Of a DNA stretch of 64,000 nt, positions 8,549-16,962 are shown one piece after another. The position numbers were made by a program, and so were the translations under genes. The notes beneath the pieces were generated by a model that was given only the letters and a program-made list of their open reading frames with translations, had not been told where the DNA came from and searched no databases. Each line of letters opens with the position of its first letter. The stretch's first letter is position 1. Location of the stretch: positions 2,108,001 to 2,172,000 of the forward strand of contig CAVXQD010000007.1 of assembly GCA_963763885.1 (NCBI GenBank), written 5' to 3'. The DNA is from JANNBN01 sp963763885 (lineage in GTDB: Bacteria > Actinomycetota > Acidimicrobiia > Acidimicrobiales > JANYDT01).

Positions 8549-11500
8549 TCATCCGCGGCGGCGGATTCGGCGGCTGCTGACGAGCGCTCCGCCGGTGACA
8601 AGGCAGCCCAGCCCCATGGTCAGGATGCGCTGGTCGAACCCGCCGCCGGTGAAGGCCAACTCATCCGCGCTTGGAGTTACTCGGAAGATGGCATCGGAAC
8701 GGCTCACTCCACCGCTCAGCACCGACACGGTGATGGTTTGGTCAGTGAGGAACGAAAACTCTCCTGGAACGCCTGACACGATGGTGACTGTGTAGGCCCC
8801 TTCCGCAGGAACGGGTACGGAGAATTGGCCGGCATCATTGGTGGTGGCTGTAGCGATCAGTTGGCCGCTGGCGGATCGAATCTCTACGGTGACCGATGGA
8901 AGGGATTGTTCGCCTGCGTCCTGAATGCCATCGGAGTCCAGGTCGACGAAGATCTTGCCCGAAACGGTGTTGGGTGCAAGTGGGGCAGGCGCCTTCGGTG
9001 CTGGCAGGGTGGTTGTTGCCCCGGGAGACTGTTCGTCCGGAACCAGCGGTTCTGGCCGCGTTGAACCGGGAAGCTCCACTGAGGTGGTCGGCTCGGCTGC
9101 AAGAAGTGACGCTGGGGCCAACGAATTGGGTGCGGTGACGACTGGGGGTGTCGTCACGGTTGCTTCAACGGTGGTTGCCACGGTCGTTTCGGCAGGCGAC
9201 GTAGTTGTTGTTGCAAGCTCCGTCGTCGGGGCAACTGTCGTGAGCGTCGTCGGGATAGTTGTTGCGATGGTGGTCGGCGCCATTGTTGTGGGCTGAGTCG
9301 TCGCGACGGTTGTTGCGACCGTTGTACTCGTCGTAGCGACGGTTGTAGCGATCGTGGTCGATGTTGTCGTGACGGTTGTTGGCACTGTCGTCACAGTGGT
9401 CGGCAGCGTGGTCGGAACGGTTGTTGCCACCGTCGTCGGTTCGATGGTTGTCGATGTCGAAGTTGTGGTTGGGTCGACCGTCGTACTGGTGGGGTCCACC
9501 ACTGTGGTGGTGGTCGTTGTCGGTTCCAACGTTGTTGTGGTGGTTGTCGGCTCCAGCGTGGTGCTGGTTGTTGTTGGTTCAGTCGTCGTTGGCTCCACCG
9601 TGGTCGTTGTGGAGGTTGAGGTGGTGGAGGTTGTTGTGGACGTTGACGTCGTGGTTGCTGGCGGTGGGGGAGCGAACCCGAAGTCCAGCGTTCGGTTGGA
9701 CTGAGCGTTGATTGCCTCGCCGGCTGGATTGGAGGTTGGAACGTCAGCGTCGCTGGTTGGCTCGGTCGCAGCTGGCCCAAGCGTGATCACCGCGGAGGCA
9801 ATGCCGCCGGGAAAGACGGACCCAGAGTCCAGCGGTGTGTCGAGACCGTTGTCGTCGGAGTCGATGTCGTCGTTTGGCGTGCCGGACTGCCCGGCACCGG
9901 TGGACGACGTAGTTCCGGCCAACGTAGTGGCTGACGGATCAACTACCACCACGTAATCATCTGCGCGCAAATTATCGAATCGGTAGTAGCCCTCGGCATC
10001 TGTAACTGCTGCTGGTATCGCAGCGCCGGATACGTCGGTTGCGGCGACGAGGCTGGCTCCGTTTTGTCGGAACAGGTGGACCGAAACTCCGCTGGCACCA
10101 ATCTCTGCACCATCAATCACGCCGGAGTTGTCCGTGTCGATGAAGACCCGGTTGCCGAGGGAGAAGCTGCGGTAAAAACCGAAGTCGATGGAGTGGTCGT
10201 TGTATCCGGCGAGGCCGGTTGTGTAGCTCGCCTGAGCCCCATTGATTCCGACAGTGACACCGTCGGAATCGGCCTCGTCGGTTGCAGGCACAACGTTGGC
10301 GCGAGTAGTTGCCATGCCTGTCAGGGCAACCTGCAACGCAGGGATATCGACGGTGTACGTGGTTTGAGGCAGCAGTGCCACGCCGTATCTCTGTGCTGGG
10401 TCGCTGGTGGCAACCGCACTCGAGAATGAATACACACCAATGGAGTTGGTGGTGGCCGAGGAGAGTTCGCCTCCGCCGGAGTCGAGCAGACGAACAGTTA
10501 CTCCTGCGATGGCAGCCTCGTCAGGATCCTGCACGCCGTCGCTATCAGCATCGTTCCAGACACGGTTTCCGATCTCGATTGGAGCCTGGTCGCAGAGCAG
10601 CTCGACGTCTCCCATTCCGGCTGCCTTTCCAAGGCTGCCCGGTTCGGTCGTCGGGTCGGCAACCACCTGGTACGAACGAACTTCGGCGCCCGTGACCTGA
10701 CTGTATGTGCGCGTACCATATGACAACCAACTAGCCGCATCGAACACGGTGGCTACAACCTCGTTGCTGCCAGGAAGGATCGCAGTGGCGCCCAAAGAGA
10801 TCTCGTGGTGGCCGTCGGAGGGTCCGTTGGTACCCCACACATCGCCCACGTAGAACTCGCCGCCGCCGTGTCCTTGGTTGTTGGCCGTCCCGGTGAACGA
10901 GCCGCAGTTGCCGCCTGACTCCAAGACGTAGGTGCTGCCGCTGAGGCACGCACGCACCGTGTCTCCCGCGGTGGTCCCGTAGTTGGAGATGTTGGTGGAC
11001 TGATAGTCGTAATTATTGGAGCCGGTGATGAAGCCGCGGCGGTCCATGAGGCCGATAGTCATCGAGCCGTCTGCGTCGAAGGAGATGTCCGAAACCATGG
11101 CCTGCTTGCCGGGCCAAGGCATCCAAGCGGCCCAGACTTCGGTGACGTCGCTCCAGGTGCCAGGCGTAGCCATGGAAGGTAACGGAAGCGAAACAACCGT
11201 TGTCCACGACCCGCCGGTGACTGGAACCGCCATCACTGCGCCAAGGCTGGCGTCTTCACAAACAACACCTGCGTAGACCTTGGAACCACGCACGGCCACG
11301 CCCCATGGGCGGGCCGTAGAGGATCCACAGCCGGGGTTTGGTGCACCCAAAGAAGTGGTTGATGTGGATGACCCAACCGGGGTCAACATGATCTGGCCGG
11401 TTCCCAGGTTGGCGAACACAAGGTTTGTCTCGTCGTCGGTGATGTCAAGGTCGCCGATGCCGACCTTGCCGACGTTCTCGGCAGCGGCATCGTCGTGCGA

Positions 11501-12364
11501 CGGCGAAAACGACGATCCAAGATCGCGGCCCGCCTCGCTGAACGTACCGACCGCAGATCCAAGGTCCTTCAGCAGCGTGACGGCTCCCGTGGTGTCGTCA
11601 ACCTCGTAGATGGCTCCCAACCCTGAGGGACCCATCCCGACGTGGCGACGCAGCACAGCAGCGGCGTACAACTTGTTGCGAGACCGGCTGTGGGCAAGTC
11701 CATAGATAGCGCCAAGGTCCGATTTCGCGCTCAGCTTGTCGGCATCAATTAGTGGGACGCCGCTCGCCGTGTAGCCCCACTTTGCGATGGACTTTTTGGT
11801 CGCCTGGTCGTTTGCAGCCGATCCGTTGTAGAAGCACGAAGCGACTAATTGCGGACTGGACTGGCAGAAGTCCGTCGGGCGGAGGAAACCTGCATCAACG
11901 CCCGTCGCGTTTGGTCCAACGAACTGCACGCTTGAGCCGGAAGCCGGCGCCAAAGCGCCAGGGTGGCCAAGAGGACCTGGCTGGATCCCGTCAAGGACCG
12001 CTGATCCGCTGGTGCTGAATTGCACACGTATCTGTGAGCTGGTGCAGGTGTGGGCAAGCGAGTACGTGCCGTTTGCAGATGACACCGCCGAGCCGCACGA
12101 TCCAGCGTCGTCGTACGCCGTGACAGTCACTCCGGAAATACCCGAGTCTGTCTGACCGCTGGGTGATGAGTCCATGGTGCCATTGGCCGCAAAGTCATTG
12201 AAGACTGTGCCGACAATGGTTCCTGGCGCAGCCGAGGCACCAGGAGCAACGAGCATGGAAGACGCAACTGCAAGCGCGCCGAGCGCCCCAGTTGCGCGTG
12301 TAACGCCGAGAAGAAGCCGAATCCGCATGTCGTTGTTATCGGAAAGATCGAGGAGCGAGGGCAT
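8549..12364 (-). CDS. Large sortase-anchored surface protein with SdrD B-like domains (LAFTG)
   Basis: 1271 residues from ATG 12364; an in-frame ATG at 12328 (MRIRLLLG) starts right at the signal peptide and is an alternative, as neither has a clear ribosome-binding site. Order: signal peptide (ends ...GASAAPG), an SdrD B-like domain (~47-150), a ~400-residue region with propeller-like repeats (LGAIYGLAHSRSRNKLY, KVGIGDLDITDDETNLVF), two more SdrD B-like domains (IGNRVWNDADSDGVQDPDE; LGNRVFIDTDNSGVIDGAE), a Thr-rich stalk (~902-1079), a fourth such domain (GKIFVDLDSDGIQDAGE), then LAFTG at 1236-1240, a hydrophobic segment and SSRRIRRRG. LAxTG is the motif used by class E sortases of high-GC actinobacteria, so covalent wall anchoring is likely. 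SdrD B-like domains usually bind calcium through their DxDxDG loops, which are visible. Ligand unknown. Confidence 0.9.
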   Translation of the reverse strand: MPSLLDLSDNNDMRIRLLLGVTRATGALGALAVASSMLVAPGASAAPGTIVGTVFNDFAANGTMDSSPSGQTDSGISGVTVTAYDDAGSCGSAVSSANGTYSLAHTCTSSQIRVQFSTSGSAVLDGIQPGPLGHPGALAPASGSSVQFVGPNATGVDAGFLRPTDFCQSSPQLVASCFYNGSAANDQATKKSIAKWGYTASGVPLIDADKLSAKSDLGAIYGLAHSRSRNKLYAAAVLRRHVGMGPSGLGAIYEVDDTTGAVTLLKDLGSAVGTFSEAGRDLGSSFSPSHDDAAAENVGKVGIGDLDITDDETNLVFANLGTGQIMLTPVGSSTSTTSLGAPNPGCGSSTARPWGVAVRGSKVYAGVVCEDASLGAVMAVPVTGGSWTTVVSLPLPSMATPGTWSDVTEVWAAWMPWPGKQAMVSDISFDADGSMTIGLMDRRGFITGSNNYDYQSTNISNYGTTAGDTVRACLSGSTYVLESGGNCGSFTGTANNQGHGGGEFYVGDVWGTNGPSDGHHEISLGATAILPGSNEVVATVFDAASWLSYGTRTYSQVTGAEVRSYQVVADPTTEPGSLGKAAGMGDVELLCDQAPIEIGNRVWNDADSDGVQDPDEAAIAGVTVRLLDSGGGELSSATTNSIGVYSFSSAVATSDPAQRYGVALLPQTTYTVDIPALQVALTGMATTRANVVPATDEADSDGVTVGINGAQASYTTGLAGYNDHSIDFGFYRSFSLGNRVFIDTDNSGVIDGAEIGASGVSVHLFRQNGASLVAATDVSGAAIPAAVTDAEGYYRFDNLRADDYVVVVDPSATTLAGTTSSTGAGQSGTPNDDIDSDDNGLDTPLDSGSVFPGGIASAVITLGPAATEPTSDADVPTSNPAGEAINAQSNRTLDFGFAPPPPATTTSTSTTTSTTSTSTTTTVEPTTTEPTTTSTTLEPTTTTTTLEPTTTTTTVVDPTSTTVDPTTTSTSTTIEPTTVATTVPTTLPTTVTTVPTTVTTTSTTIATTVATTSTTVATTVATTQPTTMAPTTIATTIPTTLTTVAPTTELATTTTSPAETTVATTVEATVTTPPVVTAPNSLAPASLLAAEPTTSVELPGSTRPEPLVPDEQSPGATTTLPAPKAPAPLAPNTVSGKIFVDLDSDGIQDAGEQSLPSVTVEIRSASGQLIATATTNDAGQFSVPVPAEGAYTVTIVSGVPGEFSFLTDQTITVSVLSGGVSRSDAIFRVTPSADELAFTGGGFDQRILTMGLGCLVTGGALVSSRRIRRRG

Positions 12365-12449
12365 AGCTCAACGGGTGCAATGAATGATGAAGTGCTCCTC
12401 AGAAGTGCCGGTGCCCGCACAGATGTGCACCTTCTGTACGCTCAAGGTC

Positions 12450-13142
12450 ATGCCAGAACCGCTGTCCCCCGCTGAAGGTTGGGGAGTTCTCCACCTCTTC
12501 TTCCGCACTTCACCGCTCGCCGACGCCGCAGAAATCCGCACCGCTATCGACTCGTGCCGCACGGATGAACACCAGGTGGTCCCGTTCGCTGTGCTTGGTC
12601 ACAAGGCCGACCTTGGGGTCATGGCCTTGGGCCCAAACCTATGGCGCCTCCGTGAACTGCAAGCTGCCCTGTGCGCCGCAGGTCTTGACTTGGTCGACTC
12701 GTACGTATCCATCACCGAGGTCTCCGAGTACGCAAAGGGGATGCCACCCGAGCGGTTGCGTCCGCGGCTCTACCCGGAGCTACCCCCCGAGGGGATGCGC
12801 GCAATGTGCTTCTATCCAATGTCCAAGCGGCGCGGGATCGGCGAGGCAGATGCCAACTGGTTCAGCCTTCCCGTAGAGGAGCGCACTCGCCTGATGCACG
12901 AGCACGGCACCAGCGGCCGGGCGTTCGCCGGGCGAATTGTGCAGCTCATCACGGGTAGCACCGGTCTCGATGATTACGAGTGGGGAGTCACCCTGTTCGC
13001 ACACGACCCAGCCGATTTAAAGCAGGTCGTCTATACGATGCGATTCGACGAAGCCTCTGCCACCTACGCAGAGTTCGGCGCATTCGTGACGTGCCTGGTG
13101 GGCAGCGTCGACGAGGTCTTGGCCGGTTGCCGAATCGTGTGA
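12450..13142 (+). CDS. chdC: Coproheme decarboxylase (HemQ/ChdC, chlorite-dismutase family)
   Basis: Final step of the coproporphyrin-dependent haem pathway of Gram-positive bacteria: oxidative decarboxylation of two propionates of coproheme to haem b. I chose ATG 12450 (230 residues, usual actinobacterial length) with AAGG just upstream; the open frame extends to 12384 but the extra residues do not resemble the family. Seen: GWGVLHLFFR at the start of the ferredoxin-like fold, CFYPMSKRR containing the catalytic Tyr, LMHEHGTSGRAFAG with the proximal-ligand His region about 28-30 residues later, and ITGSTGLDDYEWGVTLFA. Divergent from the surface-protein gene (86 bp between the two starts). No other haem genes are adjacent. 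Confidence 0.9.
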   Translation: MPEPLSPAEGWGVLHLFFRTSPLADAAEIRTAIDSCRTDEHQVVPFAVLGHKADLGVMALGPNLWRLRELQAALCAAGLDLVDSYVSITEVSEYAKGMPPERLRPRLYPELPPEGMRAMCFYPMSKRRGIGEADANWFSLPVEERTRLMHEHGTSGRAFAGRIVQLITGSTGLDDYEWGVTLFAHDPADLKQVVYTMRFDEASATYAEFGAFVTCLVGSVDEVLAGCRIV

Positions 13143-13152
13143 CTTCGGGCCG

Positions 13153-13214
13153 CGCCCGTATGATGGGTTGCTCCACCTCGGGTTCACTCCGTCCCTCCGC
13201 TCACCGCTCGGCCG
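13153..13214. repeat. Diverged copy of the 66-bp repeat
   Basis: Sequence such as GATGGGTTGCTCC, CTCGGGTTC and CCGCTCACCGCTCG is shared in the same order with the 66-bp tandem units at 14235-14432, with several substitutions and short deletions. It lies just after the hemQ stop, about 1 kb from the tandem array. Confidence 0.65.
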
Positions 13215-13222
13215 CGCCCGCC

Positions 13223-13723
13223 TCACCAGCGGTAGGAGCCGGGCACGCCTTTGAACGGTCCGACCACTTCCGGGGTGATCCAGCCTCCGTAGAGGTGGCC
13301 CGGTTGCGGTGATGCCAACGCCTCGCCCACCCAGCATTCGTCCATCTGCGAGCAGTAGAACGCAACGTGGTCCGCGATGAGTTCGTACCCCACCGCGGGT
13401 CGAGGGTAGGCCCATGCGGCGTTGTGAGCGATCTCGCCACCGCCTCTGACATCAAACGAGAGCGCGATTCCTTTCCACTCGCAAACAGTTGGTCGGCTGC
13501 GGCTGGGATGGAGCGCGTCGTCAGCGATGTCGGTGAGTGGCAGGTAATAGGTGGGTGGGTGGCTTGTTTCCAACACGCGGTATGCCTTTGCGCTGAGCGC
13601 AACGGTCTCCCCGCCAAGCACGATGCGGATCACCGCGGTAACGGGTTCCACACGTGGCGGGCGCGGATAGTCCCAAACCGATTCCTGGCCGGGGCCTGGC
13701 ACAACTGCATGAGGACGGGGCAT
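13223..13723 (-). CDS. DUF427 domain protein
   Basis: 166 residues from ATG 13723. The pattern SVWDYPRPPRVEP..AVIRIVLGGETVALS..AYRVLETSHPPTYYLP and later EWKG.A..FDV...G....NAAWAYP matches the DUF427 family, small beta-barrel proteins common in actinobacteria with no settled biochemical role. It is divergent from the gene starting at 13753, with only 29 bp between the starts, so the two probably share a promoter region. The family assignment is firm; the function is not known. Confidence 0.8.
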   Translation of the reverse strand: MPRPHAVVPGPGQESVWDYPRPPRVEPVTAVIRIVLGGETVALSAKAYRVLETSHPPTYYLPLTDIADDALHPSRSRPTVCEWKGIALSFDVRGGGEIAHNAAWAYPRPAVGYELIADHVAFYCSQMDECWVGEALASPQPGHLYGGWITPEVVGPFKGVPGSYRW

Positions 13724-13752
13724 CGCTTACGAGTGTGGCACCCTTTGCGGTG

Positions 13753-14247
13753 ATGGATTCCGACTCCGACCCGGAACTGCTTGCGGAACTCGCGGAACAG
13801 TTCACAGCGGCTGGTAACGCGTTGGCCGATGCGATTGTCAGAGCGCTTCCTGCTTGGGTGCTTGGTTGCGTGAATAAATTTGCAGCAGATATCGCTTCTG
13901 AGGAGTCCCAACGCGTCGCACAGCTCGTTGCAGACGCCGGAACTGGGGCAGCGGCTGCCGTCGAACCGCCGCTACGAAAGCTCCTGGCCGCACCGATCGA
14001 CGAGCAGCGGTCTACACCGCTGACGATTGTGCGAACCGCTGTCCAGTTCCCAACTGCGGTGTTGCAAGCTCTGGGTGTGGCCCCGATTGAACGTGACCCG
14101 TTCGACGCCAGGGCGTTTCCCCTCGATTTGTACGGCATCTCGCCTGCCAGTTGGGGTGACCTGGGACCCGACGTTGGCGAGGCGGGATTGCGATGGAGTG
14201 TGAACAAGGCGTTTCTCCATCGGCACCTCCATCGCGCCCGTGTCTGA
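13753..14247 (+). CDS. Hypothetical protein, alpha-helical, Ala-rich
   Basis: 164 residues from ATG 13753; an adjacent GTG at 13750 is also possible. I preferred this over the ATG at 13654, which would overlap the divergent DUF427 start. The protein is mostly helical: PELLAELAEQFTAAGNALAD, then LPAWVLGCVNKFAADIASEE and QLVADAGTGAAAAVEPPLRK. The C-terminal part is rich in Pro and Trp (LYGISPASWGDLGPDVGEAG). No signal peptide or membrane segment is apparent. The stop overlaps the first unit of the 66-bp array at 14235. I do not recognise a family. Confidence 0.6.
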   Translation: MDSDSDPELLAELAEQFTAAGNALADAIVRALPAWVLGCVNKFAADIASEESQRVAQLVADAGTGAAAAVEPPLRKLLAAPIDEQRSTPLTIVRTAVQFPTAVLQALGVAPIERDPFDARAFPLDLYGISPASWGDLGPDVGEAGLRWSVNKAFLHRHLHRARV

Positions 14248-14432
14248 TGGGTTGCTCCGCTTCGGGTTCAACTCCGATCCCTCCGTTCACCGCTCGCTCG
14301 CGCCCGTGTCTGATGGGTTGCTCCGCTTCGGGTTCAACTCCGATCCCTCCGTTCACCGCTCGCTCGCGCCCGTGTCTGATGGGTTGCTCCGCTTCGGGTT
14401 CAACTCCGATCCCTCCGTTCACCGCTCGCTCG
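14235..14432. repeat. Three perfect 66-bp tandem repeats
   Basis: Units at 14235-14300, 14301-14366 and 14367-14432 begin CGCCCGTGTCTGATGGGTTG and end CCGTTCACCGCTCGCTCG; a partial unit start follows at 14433. 66 bp is 22 codons, so every frame stays open across it (for example RPCLMGCSASGSTPIPPFTA in one frame), but I see no reason to believe it is translated. The first unit covers the last codons of the preceding gene. Confidence 0.95.
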
Positions 14433-14467
14433 CGCCCGTCCATCGCTCGTGACGTACGCTGTCCCGG

Positions 14468-14665
14468 ATGGCCGTTCGGACTGACTGCCGCCACTACTCC
14501 TCCCGCACCACCGACGGTGGCGTGGTCGAACGGTGCCGGATGGATATGGCTCAAGCCGTGCCCTTTGCCTGCCCGGACCACTGCATCTTCTTCGAAGATC
14601 GCGGCGTGTCCGGAACCGGGTGGACGGTGGACCCAAACCAGCGTCCGGACTCTCCGGGCACCTGA
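14468..14665 (+). CDS. Small Cys-containing conserved-looking protein
   Basis: 65 residues from ATG 14468. Three cysteines with flanking residues stand out: DCRHYSSRTT, ERCRMDMAQAVPFACPDHCI and FFEDRGVSGTGW; C-R-H and a C-(x3)-C pair suggest a possible metal site. Its TGA (14663-14665) overlaps the ATG of the Nudix gene by one base, so the two are translationally coupled. It is short, but the coupling and non-random composition support a real gene. No function can be given. Confidence 0.65.
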   Translation: MAVRTDCRHYSSRTTDGGVVERCRMDMAQAVPFACPDHCIFFEDRGVSGTGWTVDPNQRPDSPGT

Positions 14666-15360
14666 TGAAGCTCGAACCACCGCGCTCGGTGACGCAGGCG
14701 GATCTACTTCGCTGGAGCGACGCTCTTGCCGGTATTGCACGAACCGGTCTTGGCTTCACCGAAAGCCAATACGAGCGCGAACGTTTCGAAGAGGTTCTGT
14801 CCATCGCCTCTGACATCGCTGTTGCCTCTGGACACCCTCTCGACCAGAACGAACTGGTGCAAGAGTGGATGCGATCCGTTGGCGACGGGATCGGCGGCTA
14901 CGTCACCCCCAAGGTTGGCGTGGGCGCAGTTGTCGGTGACGACCAGGGGCGCATCCTGCTCATTAAGCGTCCCGATAGCGGGATCTGGCTGTATCCAACC
15001 GGTTGGGCAGACGTCGGTTACTCCGCTGCAGAAGTTGCAGTGAAAGAAGTGCACGAAGAAACAGGCATCGAGTGCGAGCCCGTTCAGTTGCTTGGTGTGT
15101 TCGACGGGTACCGGTGGGGGGCGCGTTGGCCGTTGTATCTGGTGTTGGTCCATTGCCGCGCAACCGGTGGCTCTCTGCAACCTCATCCGTTGGAAGTAGC
15201 CGACATCGGCTGGTTTCACCGTGACGAATTTCCGTCGCCCATGTTCGGAGTCGATCGGTGGCGCGACCGTGCGTTTGCCGCCATCGATGGCGAACCCGTC
15301 ACTCCATTTCTCGATCACGCCAGGCCAAACGTCTGGCGAGAAGGACCGTTTTCCGAATGA
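14665..15360 (+). CDS. Nudix hydrolase
   Basis: 231 residues from the ATG at 14665, which overlaps the stop of the previous gene; the open frame reaches back to 14533 but only as an overlap. An N-terminal ~65-residue helical region (RWSDALAGIARTGLGFTESQ) resembles the extension of Nudix hydrolases acting on nucleotide sugars or NDP-linked substrates. The Nudix box is GWADVGYSAAEVAVKEVHEE followed by TGI: the core KEVHEETGI is intact apart from Arg to Lys, but the first conserved Glu of G-x5-E is Tyr. The metal-binding EE pair is present, so hydrolase activity remains possible. The stop overlaps the purH start (ATGA). Substrate unknown. Confidence 0.85.
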   Translation: MKLEPPRSVTQADLLRWSDALAGIARTGLGFTESQYERERFEEVLSIASDIAVASGHPLDQNELVQEWMRSVGDGIGGYVTPKVGVGAVVGDDQGRILLIKRPDSGIWLYPTGWADVGYSAAEVAVKEVHEETGIECEPVQLLGVFDGYRWGARWPLYLVLVHCRATGGSLQPHPLEVADIGWFHRDEFPSPMFGVDRWRDRAFAAIDGEPVTPFLDHARPNVWREGPFSE

Positions 15361-16895
15361 TCAGCCGCGCTCTGCTGTCCGTCTACGACAAGACCGGCGT
15401 GGTGGCCTTTGCCGCCGCGCTGGCCGAGCTGGGCGTCGAGATCGTGTCCAGCGGTGGAACCGCTCAGGCCTTGGCCGAGGCTGGCATTTCGCACCTGCAG
15501 GTGGAAGAGGTCACCGGGTTCCCGGAGATGCTCGACGGACGGGTGAAAACGTTGCACCCACGCATCCACGGTGGCATCTTGGCCGACCGAGGGAAGCAGA
15601 CCCACCTGGACTCGTTGGCGTTTCACGGCATTGCTCCCATTGACCTTGTGGTGTGCAACCTCTACCCGTTCGGTTCCGACCCCAGTGTTGAGCTCATCGA
15701 CGTGGGCGGCCCGTCCATGGTGCGCGGTGCGGCCAAGAATCACGCATCGGTTGGTGTGGTGATCGACCCCGCTGACTATCTGCCGGTGCTCGAGGAACTT
15801 CGCACCCACGGATCGTTGCAACTAGCTACCCGACGCAGCCTCGCGGCCAAGGCATTCGCTCATACGTCTGCTTACGATCTTGCAATTGCAGACTGGCTTT
15901 CAGAGGACGACGTGAACGACGACACCGTCGCCATGGACCAGGTGCTGCCAGAGCGCATGCAGCTGGAACTGCGCCGTGCCGACGTGCTCCGTTACGGCGA
16001 GAATCCGCACCAGGTTGGTGCTCGCTACCGGATCAAGGGGCAGCGAGGTTGGCCCGACACCGCAATCCAACACGGTGGTAAGCCGATGAGCTATCTCAAC
16101 GTCTACGACACCGACGCCGCGTGGCGCCTGGTGCACGATCTCGGCGAAGACGAGCCAGCAGCGGTTGTGATCAAACATGCAAACCCCTGCGGCGCTGCTA
16201 TCTCCGGCGATATTGAATCGGCGTACCGCAAGGCGCATTCCGGTGACCCGGTGTCTGCGTTCGGCGGCATCATCGCAGTCAACCGCACGGTCACCCCTGC
16301 CCTTGCTGAACTCATCTCCGGTGTGTTCACCGAGGTTGTCATCGCCCCGGCATTCACCGCCGAGGCGCTTGAGTTGCTCGCGGTTCGCAAAGCCATGCGG
16401 GTGCTAGAAGCAGACCGGCCAGGAAACGCACTGCGGCACATGCGCAGCATCGACGGTGGAATGCTGATCCAGTCCCTGGACCGGGCGGACTCTTCTGGAG
16501 ATCCGCGGTCCAAATGGCAGGTTGTCAGCAAAGCGCAGCCCGACGAGATGGTGTGGCGAGATCTTGAGCTGGCGTGGCGCGTCTGCGCGCACGTGTCTTC
16601 CAACGCCATCGTGATCGCCACGGACGGCAGCGCCGTGGGGATCGGCGGAGGACAGCAGTCCCGCCTGGATTCAGCTCGTCTAGCGGTTACCAAAGCTGGC
16701 GATCGTGCCCGTGGTGCCGTGGCTGCATCCGATGCCTTCTTCCCGTTCCGTGACGGACTGGACACTCTTGCCGAAGCCGGCATCCGTGCAGTAGTGGAAA
16801 CGGGTGGCTCCGTCCGAGACGACGAGGTCATCGCAGCGGCAGACGAACACGGCATCGTGCTGGTGTTCACCGGCGTCCGCCACTTCCGCCACTAG
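15357..16895 (+). CDS. purH: Bifunctional AICAR formyltransferase / IMP cyclohydrolase
   Basis: 512 residues from ATG 15357, overlapping the Nudix stop by three bases. It catalyses the last two steps of IMP synthesis: formyl transfer from 10-formyl-THF to AICAR, then ring closure. The N-terminal IMP cyclohydrolase (MGS-like) part has SVYDKTGVVAFAAALAELGV, SSGGTAQALAEAGI and RVKTLHPRIHGGILADRG; the C-terminal transformylase has RYGENPHQ, IKHANPCGAA (the catalytic Lys-His region), DPVSAFGGIIAVNR and SNAIVIA. Full length for the family. No purN or other pur genes are adjacent. Confidence 0.97.
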   Translation: MISRALLSVYDKTGVVAFAAALAELGVEIVSSGGTAQALAEAGISHLQVEEVTGFPEMLDGRVKTLHPRIHGGILADRGKQTHLDSLAFHGIAPIDLVVCNLYPFGSDPSVELIDVGGPSMVRGAAKNHASVGVVIDPADYLPVLEELRTHGSLQLATRRSLAAKAFAHTSAYDLAIADWLSEDDVNDDTVAMDQVLPERMQLELRRADVLRYGENPHQVGARYRIKGQRGWPDTAIQHGGKPMSYLNVYDTDAAWRLVHDLGEDEPAAVVIKHANPCGAAISGDIESAYRKAHSGDPVSAFGGIIAVNRTVTPALAELISGVFTEVVIAPAFTAEALELLAVRKAMRVLEADRPGNALRHMRSIDGGMLIQSLDRADSSGDPRSKWQVVSKAQPDEMVWRDLELAWRVCAHVSSNAIVIATDGSAVGIGGGQQSRLDSARLAVTKAGDRARGAVAASDAFFPFRDGLDTLAEAGIRAVVETGGSVRDDEVIAAADEHGIVLVFTGVRHFRH

Positions 16896-16962
16896 CGCGC
16901 AACCACGCCGGACGGAGTGAAGGATTCGGACGGACGTTGACTCTCCCATAGGCTGTCTCCTC

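Noticed and set aside
8925..9704. Long plus-strand open frames rich in Val opposite the surface-protein gene
   Set aside because: They are the antisense reading of the Thr-rich stalk (ACN codons read as GTN/NGT); no ribosome-binding sites and no independent protein character.
14235..14432. CRISPR array
   Set aside because: The units are contiguous with no spacers and only three copies; no cas genes nearby.
14193..14813. 206-codon open frame across the 66-bp repeats
   Set aside because: It is open only because the repeat unit is a multiple of three and free of stops; it overlaps three better-supported genes.
16103..16870. 255-codon minus-strand frame inside purH
   Set aside because: Antisense of a fully conserved enzyme; no family resemblance.
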